Source of the DNA: Rickettsiales bacterium
GTDB taxonomy: Bacteria > Pseudomonadota > Alphaproteobacteria > Rickettsiales > Midichloriaceae
Reading direction: 5' to 3'
Length of the DNA stretch: 64,000 nt
Assembly: GCA_023263785.1 (NCBI GenBank)
Contig: JALQUO010000001.1
Coordinates: 248,001 to 312,000, forward strand
Below, one piece after another: positions 1 through 9,622 of the stretch. A model generated the notes under the pieces. It had not been told where the DNA came from. It did not search any database and was given only the letters and a program-made list of their open reading frames with translations. Numbering within the stretch: the stretch's first letter is position 1; every line of letters starts with the position of its first letter. The position numbers and the translations under genes were made by a program.

Positions 1-355
1 TGAAAGGGAAGACAATGATCTGATCTGTGAAGTACCAATAAAAATGACTACAGCTGCATTGGGTGGTTCAATTGAAATCCCTGGCTTGGATGGGCATATG
101 ATTAAAATTTCTGTACCTCAAGGCACTCAGTCTTCTTCTGTGTTGAGATTGAGAGGTAAGGGGATGTCAGTCCTAAGAAAGAACTCACATGGTGATCTGT
201 TGGTCGAGGTAAAGATTGAAATCCCTACAAAGCTTTCAAAGAAGCAGAAAGATTTACTTGAAGCATTTGATAATGAGTGTAGCCAGCAGAATCATCCTCA
301 ATCAGAAGGATTTTTTTCAAAGGTAAGAAATTTTTGGTCTGATATAACAAAGTGA
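1..355 (+). CDS. dnaJ: Chaperone DnaJ, C-terminal fragment (5' end outside window)
   Basis: The reading frame is open from position 2, so the gene begins before the window and the internal ATG at 44 is not its start. About 117 residues remain. They match the second half of the DnaJ substrate-binding domain: LICEVPI, then AALGGSIEIPGLDG, then LRLRGKGM and GDLLVEV, in family order. DnaJ is the cytoplasmic Hsp40 co-chaperone that feeds unfolded proteins to DnaK and stimulates its ATPase. dnaK lies about 19 kb away on the other strand, so the usual dnaK-dnaJ pair is split here. The stop codon overlaps the possible upstream GTG start of plsY. Confidence 0.93.
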   Translation, partial: EREDNDLICEVPIKMTTAALGGSIEIPGLDGHMIKISVPQGTQSSSVLRLRGKGMSVLRKNSHGDLLVEVKIEIPTKLSKKQKDLLEAFDNECSQQNHPQSEGFFSKVRNFWSDITK

Positions 356-360
356 TTACT

Positions 361-945
361 ATGAGTTTTTTTGCTATTTGTATTATATCCTATCTTTTTG
401 GTTCAATTCTATTTGGCGTGCTTATAGCTAAAGTTTTTGACCTCGGAGATCTCAGAGAGAAAGGCTCTGGAAACGTAGGTGCAACGAATGTTATGAGAGT
501 AGGAGGAAAAAGGTGGTTAGGTATTCTGACAGCTGCCTCAGATGGTCTCAAAGGATTCATCCCAGTTATTATTGCAACGTACTTCTGCCTAACAAACCTT
601 GAATTAAGAATCATTGGATGTCTTGCTGTAATTGGTCATATGTTTCCAATTTGGTATGGCTTCAAAGGCGGCAAAGGCATAGCGACTTTCATCGGAATGA
701 ACTTAGCCCTGAACCCATTGATAGGAGTTGAGATGTGTCTGACATGGATTATAATGTTTTTAATTAAAAAGATCTCTTCCCTCTCATCAATTGTTATGGT
801 AACAACATGTATTGTAGGCTATCTTTATAACTTTGGTCCTGTGCAATCATCTCCGATCATTGGAACTTCTATAATTATCTTGTTGAAGCACAGAAAAAAC
901 ATTGTTGGACTGCTGAAAGGAACTGAAAAGAGTTTAAAAATATAA
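361..945 (+). CDS. plsY: Acyl-phosphate glycerol-3-phosphate acyltransferase PlsY
   Basis: This inner-membrane enzyme transfers an acyl group from acyl-phosphate to glycerol-3-phosphate, the first acylation in phospholipid synthesis. The family signatures are clear: GSGNVGATNVMR near residue 35, and FKGGKGIAT near residue 100, with several hydrophobic helices between and after them. Its length, about 194 residues, is normal. The ATG at 361 puts the first helix near the N-terminus as usual. A GTG at 352 overlapping the dnaJ stop is an alternative that would suggest translational coupling. Neither start has a strong Shine-Dalgarno sequence. Confidence 0.93.
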   Translation: MSFFAICIISYLFGSILFGVLIAKVFDLGDLREKGSGNVGATNVMRVGGKRWLGILTAASDGLKGFIPVIIATYFCLTNLELRIIGCLAVIGHMFPIWYGFKGGKGIATFIGMNLALNPLIGVEMCLTWIIMFLIKKISSLSSIVMVTTCIVGYLYNFGPVQSSPIIGTSIIILLKHRKNIVGLLKGTEKSLKI

Positions 946-949
946 AAAA

Positions 950-1456
950 ATGACGGATCTTTATCAAATCAATGAAATTGCTCAGCAAAAAGGAAATGAT
1001 GATAAAAAAAACACAGGCAACGGATACCAATCTGATGTAACAAATCTTTCTGCAATAAACTTATTTGTGAAGGCTGTACAGAGAGCTCTAGATAAAGTTA
1101 ATGAATCAGTTGAGATACTAAGTCAAATAAAAGACCCCAATGGTACTGCTGAAAACAGAAGCCTTGAGGATTCAAATCGCTTAGTAAAATTTGTTGAAGG
1201 TCTTGATCTAGCAATGAAAATAGTTGATGAATTTCAGAAAGGTACCTCTATTCTTAATGATAATACCCCTGAGTTGGTTGACCTATTTACAAAGCTCAAT
1301 GATGCATTTTCCATAGTGAAGTTAAGAATTAGTATGTTTTCAATCACAAAGGATCTGAAATATGCTGAGAGCTCAAAAGAAACCCTCAACATAATCCTTG
1401 AGCTATTTAAGAACATGAGGAATAGCATTATAAATGCAACTCAATCACAAGAATAA
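950..1456 (+). CDS. Unknown soluble helical protein
   Basis: I do not recognise this 168-residue protein. It has no signal peptide, no membrane segment and no cysteine. The composition is rich in Lys, Glu, Asn, Ile and Leu, and heptad-like stretches suggest a mostly helical fold. It starts four bases after plsY and stops one base before the rseP ATG, so it is probably co-transcribed with both. Base composition resembles its neighbours. The location between two membrane-lipid and envelope genes is the only functional hint, and it is weak. Confidence 0.75.
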   Translation: MTDLYQINEIAQQKGNDDKKNTGNGYQSDVTNLSAINLFVKAVQRALDKVNESVEILSQIKDPNGTAENRSLEDSNRLVKFVEGLDLAMKIVDEFQKGTSILNDNTPELVDLFTKLNDAFSIVKLRISMFSITKDLKYAESSKETLNIILELFKNMRNSIINATQSQE

Positions 1457-1457
1457 A

Positions 1458-2540
1458 ATGCAGGAATTCATCATATCATTGTTCGCTTTTTTACTTGTAA
1501 TTTTCATAATGGTGTTTATCCATGAGTTAGGGCATTTTGTTGTTGCAAGGCTTTGTGGGGTTAAGGTTGATACTTTCGCGATAGGCTTCGGAAAAACAAT
1601 TTGGTCTAAAACTGATAGCAAAGGAACTGAATGGAAAGTTAACATTTTACCCCTAGGAGGTTATGTAAAGATGTTTGGCGATGCTGGTCCAGCGAGCGAT
1701 GCAGATATTGATAGAATTAGCAAGATGACTGATGATGAAAAATCATTATCTTTCTTTCATAAGAAGCTTTGGCAAAAAGCACTAGTTGTTTTTGCAGGTC
1801 CGTTTATGAATTATGTGCTGGCGTTCTTAGTAATGTTTGCCTTACTATTTTCTTATGGCGATAAGACAATCTCAACTAAGGTTGGAGGTGTCGAACAAGG
1901 TAGTCCAGCTGAAAAGTCTGGAGTTATTGTTGGTGATGTTATAACAACTGTAAATGACAAGAAAGTCAACGATATGTTTGAAGTCAGAAACATCATAAAT
2001 TCTCAACGAGACAATAAGGAGCTGAGAGTTACATTAAATAGAAATAACTCGGAACAAAACATATCAATCTTACCCGCAAAGACAACTATGAAGAATGGTG
2101 AGTCAATTCTCAGAATAGGCGTTGTCGGATCTGAGGAAACAATTCATTATGGAGCAATTGAATCAATTAAAAATGCAGCTGTAAAAATCTATGTTTTAAA
2201 TGCTTTCATGGTTGATGGGCTTCTTAAGATGCTCTCAGGAAAAGGTAGTAAGGAAGACGTTGGTGGGCCAATTAAGATAGCAAAAATCACAGGAGAAGCT
2301 GCTAAAGGTGGGTTACAACCATTTCTTGGGCTTTTAGTCTTATTATCTCTTAATCTTGGATTACTAAACCTTCTCCCAATCCCTGGACTTGATGGAGGTC
2401 ATCTCATGTATTATTTGATCAATGCTGTCATAGGGAAGCCGTTACCACAAAGACTTCAGACTATTGGAATCAAAATAGGTTTTATATTATTGATTTCTCT
2501 TATGATTTTTGTGACTATCAACGACATCTTTAGTCTATAA
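1458..2540 (+). CDS. rseP: Site-2 metalloprotease RseP
   Basis: RseP is an inner-membrane zinc protease that cuts transmembrane substrates such as anti-sigma factors and signal-peptide remnants. The HELGH zinc motif lies in the first helix. A PDZ domain follows (around the GSPAEKSGVIVGDVI stretch), and the C-terminal half carries the second conserved motif, NLLPIPGLDGGH. The ATG at 1458 comes one base after the upstream stop and gives 360 residues, normal for the family. An upstream in-frame extension would overlap the previous gene and adds nothing conserved. It is followed by bamA, a common alphaproteobacterial pairing in envelope clusters. Confidence 0.95.
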   Translation: MQEFIISLFAFLLVIFIMVFIHELGHFVVARLCGVKVDTFAIGFGKTIWSKTDSKGTEWKVNILPLGGYVKMFGDAGPASDADIDRISKMTDDEKSLSFFHKKLWQKALVVFAGPFMNYVLAFLVMFALLFSYGDKTISTKVGGVEQGSPAEKSGVIVGDVITTVNDKKVNDMFEVRNIINSQRDNKELRVTLNRNNSEQNISILPAKTTMKNGESILRIGVVGSEETIHYGAIESIKNAAVKIYVLNAFMVDGLLKMLSGKGSKEDVGGPIKIAKITGEAAKGGLQPFLGLLVLLSLNLGLLNLLPIPGLDGGHLMYYLINAVIGKPLPQRLQTIGIKIGFILLISLMIFVTINDIFSL

Positions 2541-2559
2541 TTTTTAATTAACTTTGCTT

Positions 2560-4890
2560 ATGAAAAAGAACTTCGGATTTGTATGTCTAGCCATTATTAC
2601 TCAGATGGTTTTTTCAAAATCTTTTGCAGAAGATAAGAAGTATCATGTTGAGAAAGTGATGCTTCATGGAAATGCACACATCCCAGATGACTCAGTCCTA
2701 TATTATCTTGGCCTTACAACTCAAAGGGACTACACTAAGTCTGAGATAGATAAGATGGTGAAGAAAGCTTATGACACTGGCTTCTTCAAAAAGATATCAG
2801 TAAATTACTCAGATTTCAAAAATATCATGATGGTTGAGATTGTTGAGCAGCCAGTCATTAGCGCTATAAAGTTTTATGGGAACAGAAAGATTTCAGACAA
2901 AGATATTTCGAATAATCTTAAGACAAAGACTGGGATGACTTTTTCAGAGACAAAGATGAAAAAAGATGTCGAGAATATCCTCCGCTTGTATCAAGCTCGC
3001 GGTTATTTCAATGCAATCATAAACCCAAAGATCATAGAGGAAGAAGGCGGTGGTATAACAGTAGCATTTGAAGTTAAAGAAGGAAAAAAAGCTGTCATTG
3101 AAAAAATCTCATTCGTTGGAAATAATAAGTTCTCTGAATCAGATCTAAAGCAAAACATTCTATCAAATGAGTGGGCGATATACAGATTTTTCTCTAGTTC
3201 ATATAATTATGACTCTGAGAGATTTAAAGTAGATGCAGAGCTAATAGCAGAATATTACCAATCAAGAGGATATCCATTTGCAAGGGTTGTTAATACTGTT
3301 ACTGAGCTCGACAACAAAAAACAAGCATTTATCTTAACATTTTTCATAGAGTCAGGAGATAAACTAAACTTTGGCAAGGTAATGCTTAAGGATGAAATCA
3401 AGATCTCAAACAACAAAGAAATTATAGAAGCACTAAGTGAAATAAAGAAAGGCAAGGAGTTCAACATAAATACTATTAGAGTCGCTATAGAAAAAATAAA
3501 TGATGTTCTTGCAGGGAAAGGTTATGCTTTTGCGAAAATCGACCACAAGATAGATTTAAATCCAAAGACAAACGAGATTGATGTCACAGTAACAATAAAT
3601 CCTACGACTAAGTTCTTCATAAATAAAATAAACATAATCAATAACATCAGCACTAAGGATGAGGTCATTAGACGTGAGATGCGTGTCAGTGAGCAGGATA
3701 GTTATGATATAAGTAAGATCGAGAGATCAATACAGAGAATAAAAAATTTAGGTTATTTCAACGAGGTAAACTTCATACCTAAGCAAGTCGGTGACTCGGA
3801 TAAGGTTGACTTAGAAGTTTCAGTTGATGAGAAAAGAACTGGTACAGCAATATTCAATGTAGCCTACAGCAAAATGTTCAAAGGTTCAGTTGGTTTTAGC
3901 TACTCAGAAGCAAACCTTCTTGGAAGCGGTAGGAACCTTTCAACAAGCTTAAATGTCGGGAAAAAACAAAAACACTTTGATGTATCTCTTTTAGAGCCAT
4001 ACTTTATGGGATTTGATGCTACAGGTGGTTTATCAGTGTTCGTAGATAGAAGTCTTATAGATGATTCTACAGGATATGAGTATTCATCTTATTCACATGG
4101 AATGATTGCAAATACTTCATATAACTTAAGTGAGTACTTGAAACACGAATTACAATATGGATTGAAGTTTGAGAAAATACACTCAGGTGTTAGAAATGAG
4201 GACATGTCAGTCTTTTTTAGACAAGATACAAAGACAAGAGTTCTTTCATCGATCGGACACTCCCTTATGTATGACAAAACTGATAATTTCACCAATGCAA
4301 CAAATGGATATCTCTTAACATTTAATCAAACATTTGTTGGATTAGGAGGGTCTGCTAGGTTCTTACAGCATACAGTTTCTGGCTCTCACTATACCCCTAT
4401 CTATAAAGATAAAGTCATAATGAAGTTGACTGCTAGAGCTGGTATAATGAATGGCATTACAAGGAAGATTCACATTGCCGATAACTTCAATGCAGAAGAT
4501 AATCTGATTAGGGGATTTCAATATAATGGAATTGGAGCAAGAGATGCATCAAATACTAAAGTTTTAAATTTCGGACAATCTCTTGGTGGTAAGAAATTCT
4601 TTACAACGTCAGCTGAGATGAAATTCCCTCTTGGTTCGCCAAATGAAATTGGGATACATGGAGTTGCATTTGTTGATCTAGCAACACTTTATGACATAGA
4701 TGTTCCAGATGGAGTTGATACAAAACAAAATCCTTACTTTGATTCTAAAAACCTCAGAGGTTCTTATGGAATGGGAGTTGTGTGGAGTTCACCGGTTGGG
4801 TTGCTAAGCTTCAACTATGGTATACCATTTATGAAAGAAAAGTTTGACATAGTTCAAAGATTTAACTTCAGCATCGGTAAATCTTTCTAG
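2560..4890 (+). CDS. bamA: Outer membrane assembly factor BamA
   Basis: BamA folds beta-barrel proteins into the outer membrane. The ATG at 2560 gives a Sec signal peptide (MKKN, a hydrophobic core, cut near SFA-EDK). Five POTRA repeats occupy roughly the next 400 residues, with repeated signatures such as KKAYDTGFFKKI and IKNLGYFNEV. The C-terminal beta-barrel carries the conserved loop motif LIRGF and ends in Phe, as barrel proteins usually do. The length of 776 residues is typical. lpxD/fabZ/lpxA, which often follow bamA, are not here: the next gene converges from the other strand. Confidence 0.96.
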   Translation: MKKNFGFVCLAIITQMVFSKSFAEDKKYHVEKVMLHGNAHIPDDSVLYYLGLTTQRDYTKSEIDKMVKKAYDTGFFKKISVNYSDFKNIMMVEIVEQPVISAIKFYGNRKISDKDISNNLKTKTGMTFSETKMKKDVENILRLYQARGYFNAIINPKIIEEEGGGITVAFEVKEGKKAVIEKISFVGNNKFSESDLKQNILSNEWAIYRFFSSSYNYDSERFKVDAELIAEYYQSRGYPFARVVNTVTELDNKKQAFILTFFIESGDKLNFGKVMLKDEIKISNNKEIIEALSEIKKGKEFNINTIRVAIEKINDVLAGKGYAFAKIDHKIDLNPKTNEIDVTVTINPTTKFFINKINIINNISTKDEVIRREMRVSEQDSYDISKIERSIQRIKNLGYFNEVNFIPKQVGDSDKVDLEVSVDEKRTGTAIFNVAYSKMFKGSVGFSYSEANLLGSGRNLSTSLNVGKKQKHFDVSLLEPYFMGFDATGGLSVFVDRSLIDDSTGYEYSSYSHGMIANTSYNLSEYLKHELQYGLKFEKIHSGVRNEDMSVFFRQDTKTRVLSSIGHSLMYDKTDNFTNATNGYLLTFNQTFVGLGGSARFLQHTVSGSHYTPIYKDKVIMKLTARAGIMNGITRKIHIADNFNAEDNLIRGFQYNGIGARDASNTKVLNFGQSLGGKKFFTTSAEMKFPLGSPNEIGIHGVAFVDLATLYDIDVPDGVDTKQNPYFDSKNLRGSYGMGVVWSSPVGLLSFNYGIPFMKEKFDIVQRFNFSIGKSF

Positions 4891-4893
4891 TAA

Positions 4894-4916
4894 GAAAAAA
4901 GGAGTTAAAACTCCTT
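4894..4916 (-). terminator. Rho-independent terminator of alaS
   Basis: Read on the minus strand, the palindrome AAGGAGTT/AACTCCTT forms a hairpin and is followed directly by a run of T. It contains the alaS stop codon, so the stem starts inside the coding sequence. On the plus strand the same hairpin lies just after bamA but lacks a T-run. Confidence 0.65.
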
Positions 4917-7472
4917 AATGATCTCATCTAGAGAGATCCTTACGGGTATCCCACCAAGCTGTACTAGTTCATGTGATCCACCTCCCTTTGCACCAAATTT
5001 CTCACAGAGATTTACTGCTATAGCTTTCGCATCAATTCCTTTAGGCGTACTGATTACAATTGATTGGAAGTCACCTGATTTACTAACAAAAACAACAAGA
5101 CAGTCTGGCATTTTCACAGACATCACAACACTTCTCATTGTATTTGGATCGATGTCATTCTTTTGTTGTAGTGCAAATTTCATCTTCATACTGCTACTGA
5201 TAGTTAATTCAGATATCTCAAACTCCTTTGTTAGCTGACTAATCACAAGGTCATGCAGTTGTTTTGTTAGATTTTTCTTATCATCTAAAAGGGATGTGAC
5301 TTTTGCAATTATCTGTTCGTCTGAGCACTTCATCAAAGACGAGAGCTGTTGCACCACCTGATGCTTGCCATTATAGAACTCAAGAGCTCCAACCCCAGTT
5401 ATAGCCTCAATCCTTCTAACACCAGATGATATAGCTGATTCACTCACAATTTTAAACAGACATATATCGCCTGTTGCATTGACATGAGTTCCACCACACA
5501 GCTCAACAGAATCACACATTGAAATAACTCTCACCTCGTCACCATATTTCTCACCGAAGAGAGCCATTGCACCACTTTCAACTGCATCATCAAATGTCAT
5601 TATCTTTGCAGTAACTAGTTTGTTTGCCCTTATCATTTCATTTACAGAATCCTCAATTGATGATATTTGAGCTGCATCGAGAGCTTTGTCATGAGAAAAG
5701 TCAAATCTTAGCTTCTGATCATTTACAAGAGATCCTTTCTGCATTACATGTTCACCTAGATATTCTCGTAAGACTTTGTGCATGAGGTGGGTTGCTGAGT
5801 GATTACATCTTATTCTATCTCGTCTCTCTTTATCTATGATTGCATCTAGTTCGTCTCCAACAGCTATAGGCTCAATGCAATGCACATGATGGCCAAATAT
5901 CTTTCCTGGATATATTATTGTGTTTGTGACATTACATACAGATTTTGAAGATGTCTTGAAGATACCACTATCACCAACCTGCCCGCCACTCTCTCCATAG
6001 AACGGGGTTTGATTTAGAATTATTATTCCATCTTGTCCTGGATTTATTTGCTCAACTTGATTTCCGTCGACGACGATTCCTAGGACCTTTACTGACATTG
6101 AATTACATGTATGTCCGAAGAACTCAGTGTTACCGGATGATTCTGATATTTCAAACCATATTTTATCCTGCGTTTTATCTCCGCTACCAGACCATGCCTT
6201 TCTAGCTCTAGCCTTCTGCTCATGCATTGCATCATTAAATCCTTGTTCATCAACTTCTATGCCTTGTGGGCGCAGTATGTCTTTTGTTAAATCGATTGGG
6301 AACCCATAGGTATCATATAACTTGAATGCTGTAGATCCAGGGAATATATTGTTAGAAATTCCTGAGAGTTCATCCTGAAGAATTTTTAGGCCTCTTTCTA
6401 GAGTTGATCCGAATTTTGTCTCCTCATTATGTATAATGGATTTGATAATTGGCTCTGCCTTGATCAATTCAGGATATGCCACACCCATTCCATCAATCAA
6501 ACTAGGTACAAGCTGATATAGGAAAGGTTTCTTATACCCGATGTTTTGTACGTATCTCATGGCACGTCTCATGATGCGTCTTAATACATACCCGCGACCC
6601 TCATTTGATGGTAAAACCCCGTCAGCTATTAGGAAGCTCATCGCTCTGAGGTGATCTGCTATGACCTTGTGTGCCGTGATGTTATCTCTATTGCCAGAGA
6701 TTTCCTGAGATGCTGTTATGATCTTTTTGAATACATCTATACTAAAGTTATCATTGACACCTTGCATTACTGCTGTGAGTCTTTCTAAACCTATTCCTGT
6801 ATCAATCGATGGTCTAGGGAGTTGTGTAGTGGAACCGTCCTCGAACTGCTGCAGCTGCATAAATACTAAATTCCATATCTCCACATATCTATCACCTTCT
6901 ACATCTGAGCCAGGCAGTTCTCCTTCATATTGTTCGCCATGGTCAAAGAATATCTCTGAGCATGGACCACATGGACCTGTAGAACCCATTGACCAAAAAT
7001 TATCATTTGTATCAATTCTGATGATTTTACTATCATGAAATCCTGAGATTTTTTTCCATGCAGAAAATGCGTAATCATCTGTATGATAGACTGTTACGTA
7101 TAGTTTTTCTTTATTGATTTTCAAGACATCAACTAGGAAATGCCATGCGAACTCGATTGCTTCAGCCTTGAAATAATCTCCAAAAGAAAAATTTCCTAGC
7201 ATTTCAAAAAAAGTATGATGCCTTGCTGTATATCCTACATTCTCAAGATCATTATGTTTTCCTCCTGCTCTTACACATTTTTGACTGGTTGCCACCTTTT
7301 TATATTTTGGCTGTTCATTTCCAAGAAATATGTTTTTGAATTGGACCATCCCAGAGTTTGTAAACATTAGGGATGGATCATTCTGTGGAACGAGTGTGCT
7401 TGATGGTAGTATTTGGTGATTCTGACCTGCAAAGAACTCCAGGAATGCGGATCGCACTTCATTTAGATTCAT
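4905..7472 (-). CDS. alaS: Alanyl-tRNA synthetase
   Basis: This enzyme charges tRNA-Ala and also the tmRNA encoded in this window. The N-terminal class II core begins with the family sequence MNLNEVRSAFLEFF, followed by SMGSTGPCGPCSEIFFDHG. The editing domain shows HSATHLMHK and later CGGTHV, which supply the zinc ligands. A shorter C-terminal region follows, ending in VRISLDEIIKEF. At 855 residues it is slightly shorter than the E. coli enzyme (876). It is transcribed towards bamA and terminates in a hairpin overlapping its own stop. Confidence 0.97.
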   Translation of the reverse strand: MNLNEVRSAFLEFFAGQNHQILPSSTLVPQNDPSLMFTNSGMVQFKNIFLGNEQPKYKKVATSQKCVRAGGKHNDLENVGYTARHHTFFEMLGNFSFGDYFKAEAIEFAWHFLVDVLKINKEKLYVTVYHTDDYAFSAWKKISGFHDSKIIRIDTNDNFWSMGSTGPCGPCSEIFFDHGEQYEGELPGSDVEGDRYVEIWNLVFMQLQQFEDGSTTQLPRPSIDTGIGLERLTAVMQGVNDNFSIDVFKKIITASQEISGNRDNITAHKVIADHLRAMSFLIADGVLPSNEGRGYVLRRIMRRAMRYVQNIGYKKPFLYQLVPSLIDGMGVAYPELIKAEPIIKSIIHNEETKFGSTLERGLKILQDELSGISNNIFPGSTAFKLYDTYGFPIDLTKDILRPQGIEVDEQGFNDAMHEQKARARKAWSGSGDKTQDKIWFEISESSGNTEFFGHTCNSMSVKVLGIVVDGNQVEQINPGQDGIIILNQTPFYGESGGQVGDSGIFKTSSKSVCNVTNTIIYPGKIFGHHVHCIEPIAVGDELDAIIDKERRDRIRCNHSATHLMHKVLREYLGEHVMQKGSLVNDQKLRFDFSHDKALDAAQISSIEDSVNEMIRANKLVTAKIMTFDDAVESGAMALFGEKYGDEVRVISMCDSVELCGGTHVNATGDICLFKIVSESAISSGVRRIEAITGVGALEFYNGKHQVVQQLSSLMKCSDEQIIAKVTSLLDDKKNLTKQLHDLVISQLTKEFEISELTISSSMKMKFALQQKNDIDPNTMRSVVMSVKMPDCLVVFVSKSGDFQSIVISTPKGIDAKAIAVNLCEKFGAKGGGSHELVQLGGIPVRISLDEIIKEF

Positions 7473-7524
7473 AAACTTGTGTTTTTACTTTCTATATACA
7501 AGCATATTAACACTATTTGAAGTC

Positions 7525-8235
7525 CTAAAAAACTTTATTATTCTTCAGTAGACTTTTTTCTAGTCTAATCATTGATATTTGTCGTTGATTGTTCTTCAAC
7601 TCCATTCCTTCCCTCTGATAATATCTGTAGCTATAGAATAGTTTTGGATGTAAAAATGTATCAAGCAACAAATCAGTTATATTATCAATATTTATTCCTG
7701 ACTCACATAAGGCATATTTACAGTATTCTGATAAATTAAAAAAAAACTTATCTTTTTTGTATTTCTTGAAAAAGATATCTGAGAATTTATCAAAGTTTTT
7801 GAAAGCATTAAAAACCTCCTCACTGACTTCATATGATTCTTGTCTTATGCAAGGCCCTATAAATGCATAAGTATGTGAGAAATTACAACCAATTCTATGC
7901 ATTAGCTCTATGGTGTTTTGTATGACTCCAGAGGATGCACCGCGCCATCCAGCATGAATTGCAGCAATTATATCATTGGCCCTATCATAAATGATGATCG
8001 GAACACAATCAGCTGTTTTAATACAGAGATTTACATCATATAGTGTCGTCACAATTGCATCTGCTTCAATCACCGATGTATCTGTTTTGATATCATCTAA
8101 AAGATGTACTTTATTACTATGTATTTGCTTCAAGAACTTTGTTGCACCAAATGACTCTGGCAATGCATCATCACTTTTTGTGCCAAAGAATATCCTTGCA
8201 TTTCTTTCATGCAAAACTCCTCCTGGAATGACCAT
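7525..8235 (-). CDS. YfiH/LACC1-family purine nucleoside phosphorylase (laccase-domain protein)
   Basis: The family was long annotated as polyphenol oxidase or laccase. Members are now known as multifunctional purine nucleoside phosphorylase/adenosine deaminases, and E. coli YfiH has also been linked to correcting peptidoglycan precursor errors. Conserved signatures are visible: KTADCVPIIIYD, then AAIHAGWRGASSGV, then FIGPCIRQESYEV; they contain the Cys/His metal ligands. The length of 236 residues fits. The start overlaps the end of fabF by 29 bases, implying co-transcription with it. Which substrate matters here cannot be read from the sequence. Confidence 0.88.
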   Translation of the reverse strand: MVIPGGVLHERNARIFFGTKSDDALPESFGATKFLKQIHSNKVHLLDDIKTDTSVIEADAIVTTLYDVNLCIKTADCVPIIIYDRANDIIAAIHAGWRGASSGVIQNTIELMHRIGCNFSHTYAFIGPCIRQESYEVSEEVFNAFKNFDKFSDIFFKKYKKDKFFFNLSEYCKYALCESGINIDNITDLLLDTFLHPKLFYSYRYYQREGMELKNNQRQISMIRLEKSLLKNNKVF

Positions 8236-9517
8236 GTTTTAATTCCCCCATGCTTTTTAATATTAAAGATACATTTGTACCACCAAAGCCAAATGAGTTA
8301 GACATCACCATTGTGACTTGTTTTTGTTGTGCTTTATGAGGTACAAGATTTATTTTACATTGTTCTTCAGGATTATCAAGGTTTAATGTTGGAGGAATAA
8401 TACCATCTCTCATTGCAAGAAGGCAGAAGATAGCCTCAACGCTCCCAGCAGCACCAAGTAGATGTCCTATTGCTGACTTTGTAGATGACATAGCAAGGTT
8501 TTTTGTATCACATCCATCAAAAATTCTTGTCACTGCATTGTACTCTATCATGTCACCTAGAGGCGTTGATGTTCCATGAGCATTTATGTAATCTATTTCC
8601 TCTGGGTTTATACCAGCTTGTTTTATTGCTGCTTTCATTGCTCTATAAGCACCATCACCTGTTGACTCTGGTGCAGTTATATGATGAGCATCTGATGTTG
8701 AGCCATATCCGAGGACTTCACCATATATTTTTGCACCTCTTTTCTTTGCGCGCTCAAGGTCTTCTAATACTAATACTCCTGCACCTTCTCCCATCACAAA
8801 ACCATCTCTATTTTTGTCCCATGGTCTTGATGCTGTGTCTGGTGAGTCATTGTACTTTGTTGAAAGGGCTCTAGCTGCAGCAAACCCAACTATACCGAGC
8901 CTGCATATTGCCGCCTCTGCACCACCACATACCATTACATCAGATTCACCAGTAGCTATCATCCTTGCTGCTTCACCAATTGAGTGAGCACCAGTCGCGC
9001 AAGCACTTACGACTCCGAAGTTTGTACCTTTAAAACCATATTTGATTGAGATCTGACCTGATGCAAGGTTTATGAGAGTTGCTGGTATGAAGAATGGAGA
9101 AATACGGCGAGGACCAGACTCATTAAGGATTTTTGTATTTGCCTCAATTGTTATCAGTCCACCTATCCCAGATCCAACAAGAACTCCAGTTCTCAGCTTA
9201 TCCTCATCTGACATCTCATTATTACCAGAATCAGCTATTGCTTCATCTGCTGCTATAATTGCAAGTTGAATGAATCGATCCATTGTACTGATAGACCTAG
9301 CTGGTATGTGGTCTGATACATTCAAACCACACTCTTGATCTTCTTCTAATGTTGGTATGTATCCAGCAATCTTTGCTGTAAGATCATCTGTGTTAAAAAG
9401 TGATTCAGGAATTCTTTTTATACCTGATTTTCCTTTTATTATGTTGTTCCAACTCTTCTCGACATTATTGCCTAGGGATGTCACCAAGCCTATTCCTGTA
9501 ACTGCTACTCTTCTCAT
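8207..9517 (-). CDS. fabF: 3-oxoacyl-[ACP] synthase II FabF
   Basis: FabF condenses malonyl-ACP with acyl-ACP in fatty-acid elongation. The active-site Cys is residue 173 in VVSACATGAHS; the two catalytic His residues lie in NAHGTSTPLGD and SAIGHLLGAAGS; the C-terminal loop NSFGFGGTNVS is also conserved. The length of 436 residues is slightly above typical because of the C-terminal tail GELKHGHSRRSFA, whose codons overlap the next gene. acpP, the usual upstream partner, is absent: the gene is divergent from the RimK-type gene across a short A-rich spacer. Confidence 0.95.
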   Translation of the reverse strand: MRRVAVTGIGLVTSLGNNVEKSWNNIIKGKSGIKRIPESLFNTDDLTAKIAGYIPTLEEDQECGLNVSDHIPARSISTMDRFIQLAIIAADEAIADSGNNEMSDEDKLRTGVLVGSGIGGLITIEANTKILNESGPRRISPFFIPATLINLASGQISIKYGFKGTNFGVVSACATGAHSIGEAARMIATGESDVMVCGGAEAAICRLGIVGFAAARALSTKYNDSPDTASRPWDKNRDGFVMGEGAGVLVLEDLERAKKRGAKIYGEVLGYGSTSDAHHITAPESTGDGAYRAMKAAIKQAGINPEEIDYINAHGTSTPLGDMIEYNAVTRIFDGCDTKNLAMSSTKSAIGHLLGAAGSVEAIFCLLAMRDGIIPPTLNLDNPEEQCKINLVPHKAQQKQVTMVMSNSFGFGGTNVSLILKSMGELKHGHSRRSFA

Positions 9518-9622
9518 TTTTGTGTTTGTTTTTAGGTATTCTATATGATACTTTTTTGTTTTATAAAATTGCTTTACAACTGTCGACGACTTTACTATAA
9601 ACTAATACAAAATACAAAAAAA

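Noticed and set aside
44-355. A 103-residue protein starting at the ATG at 44
   Set aside because: The frame is open to the window edge and the sequence before the ATG already matches DnaJ, so this is only the end of dnaJ.
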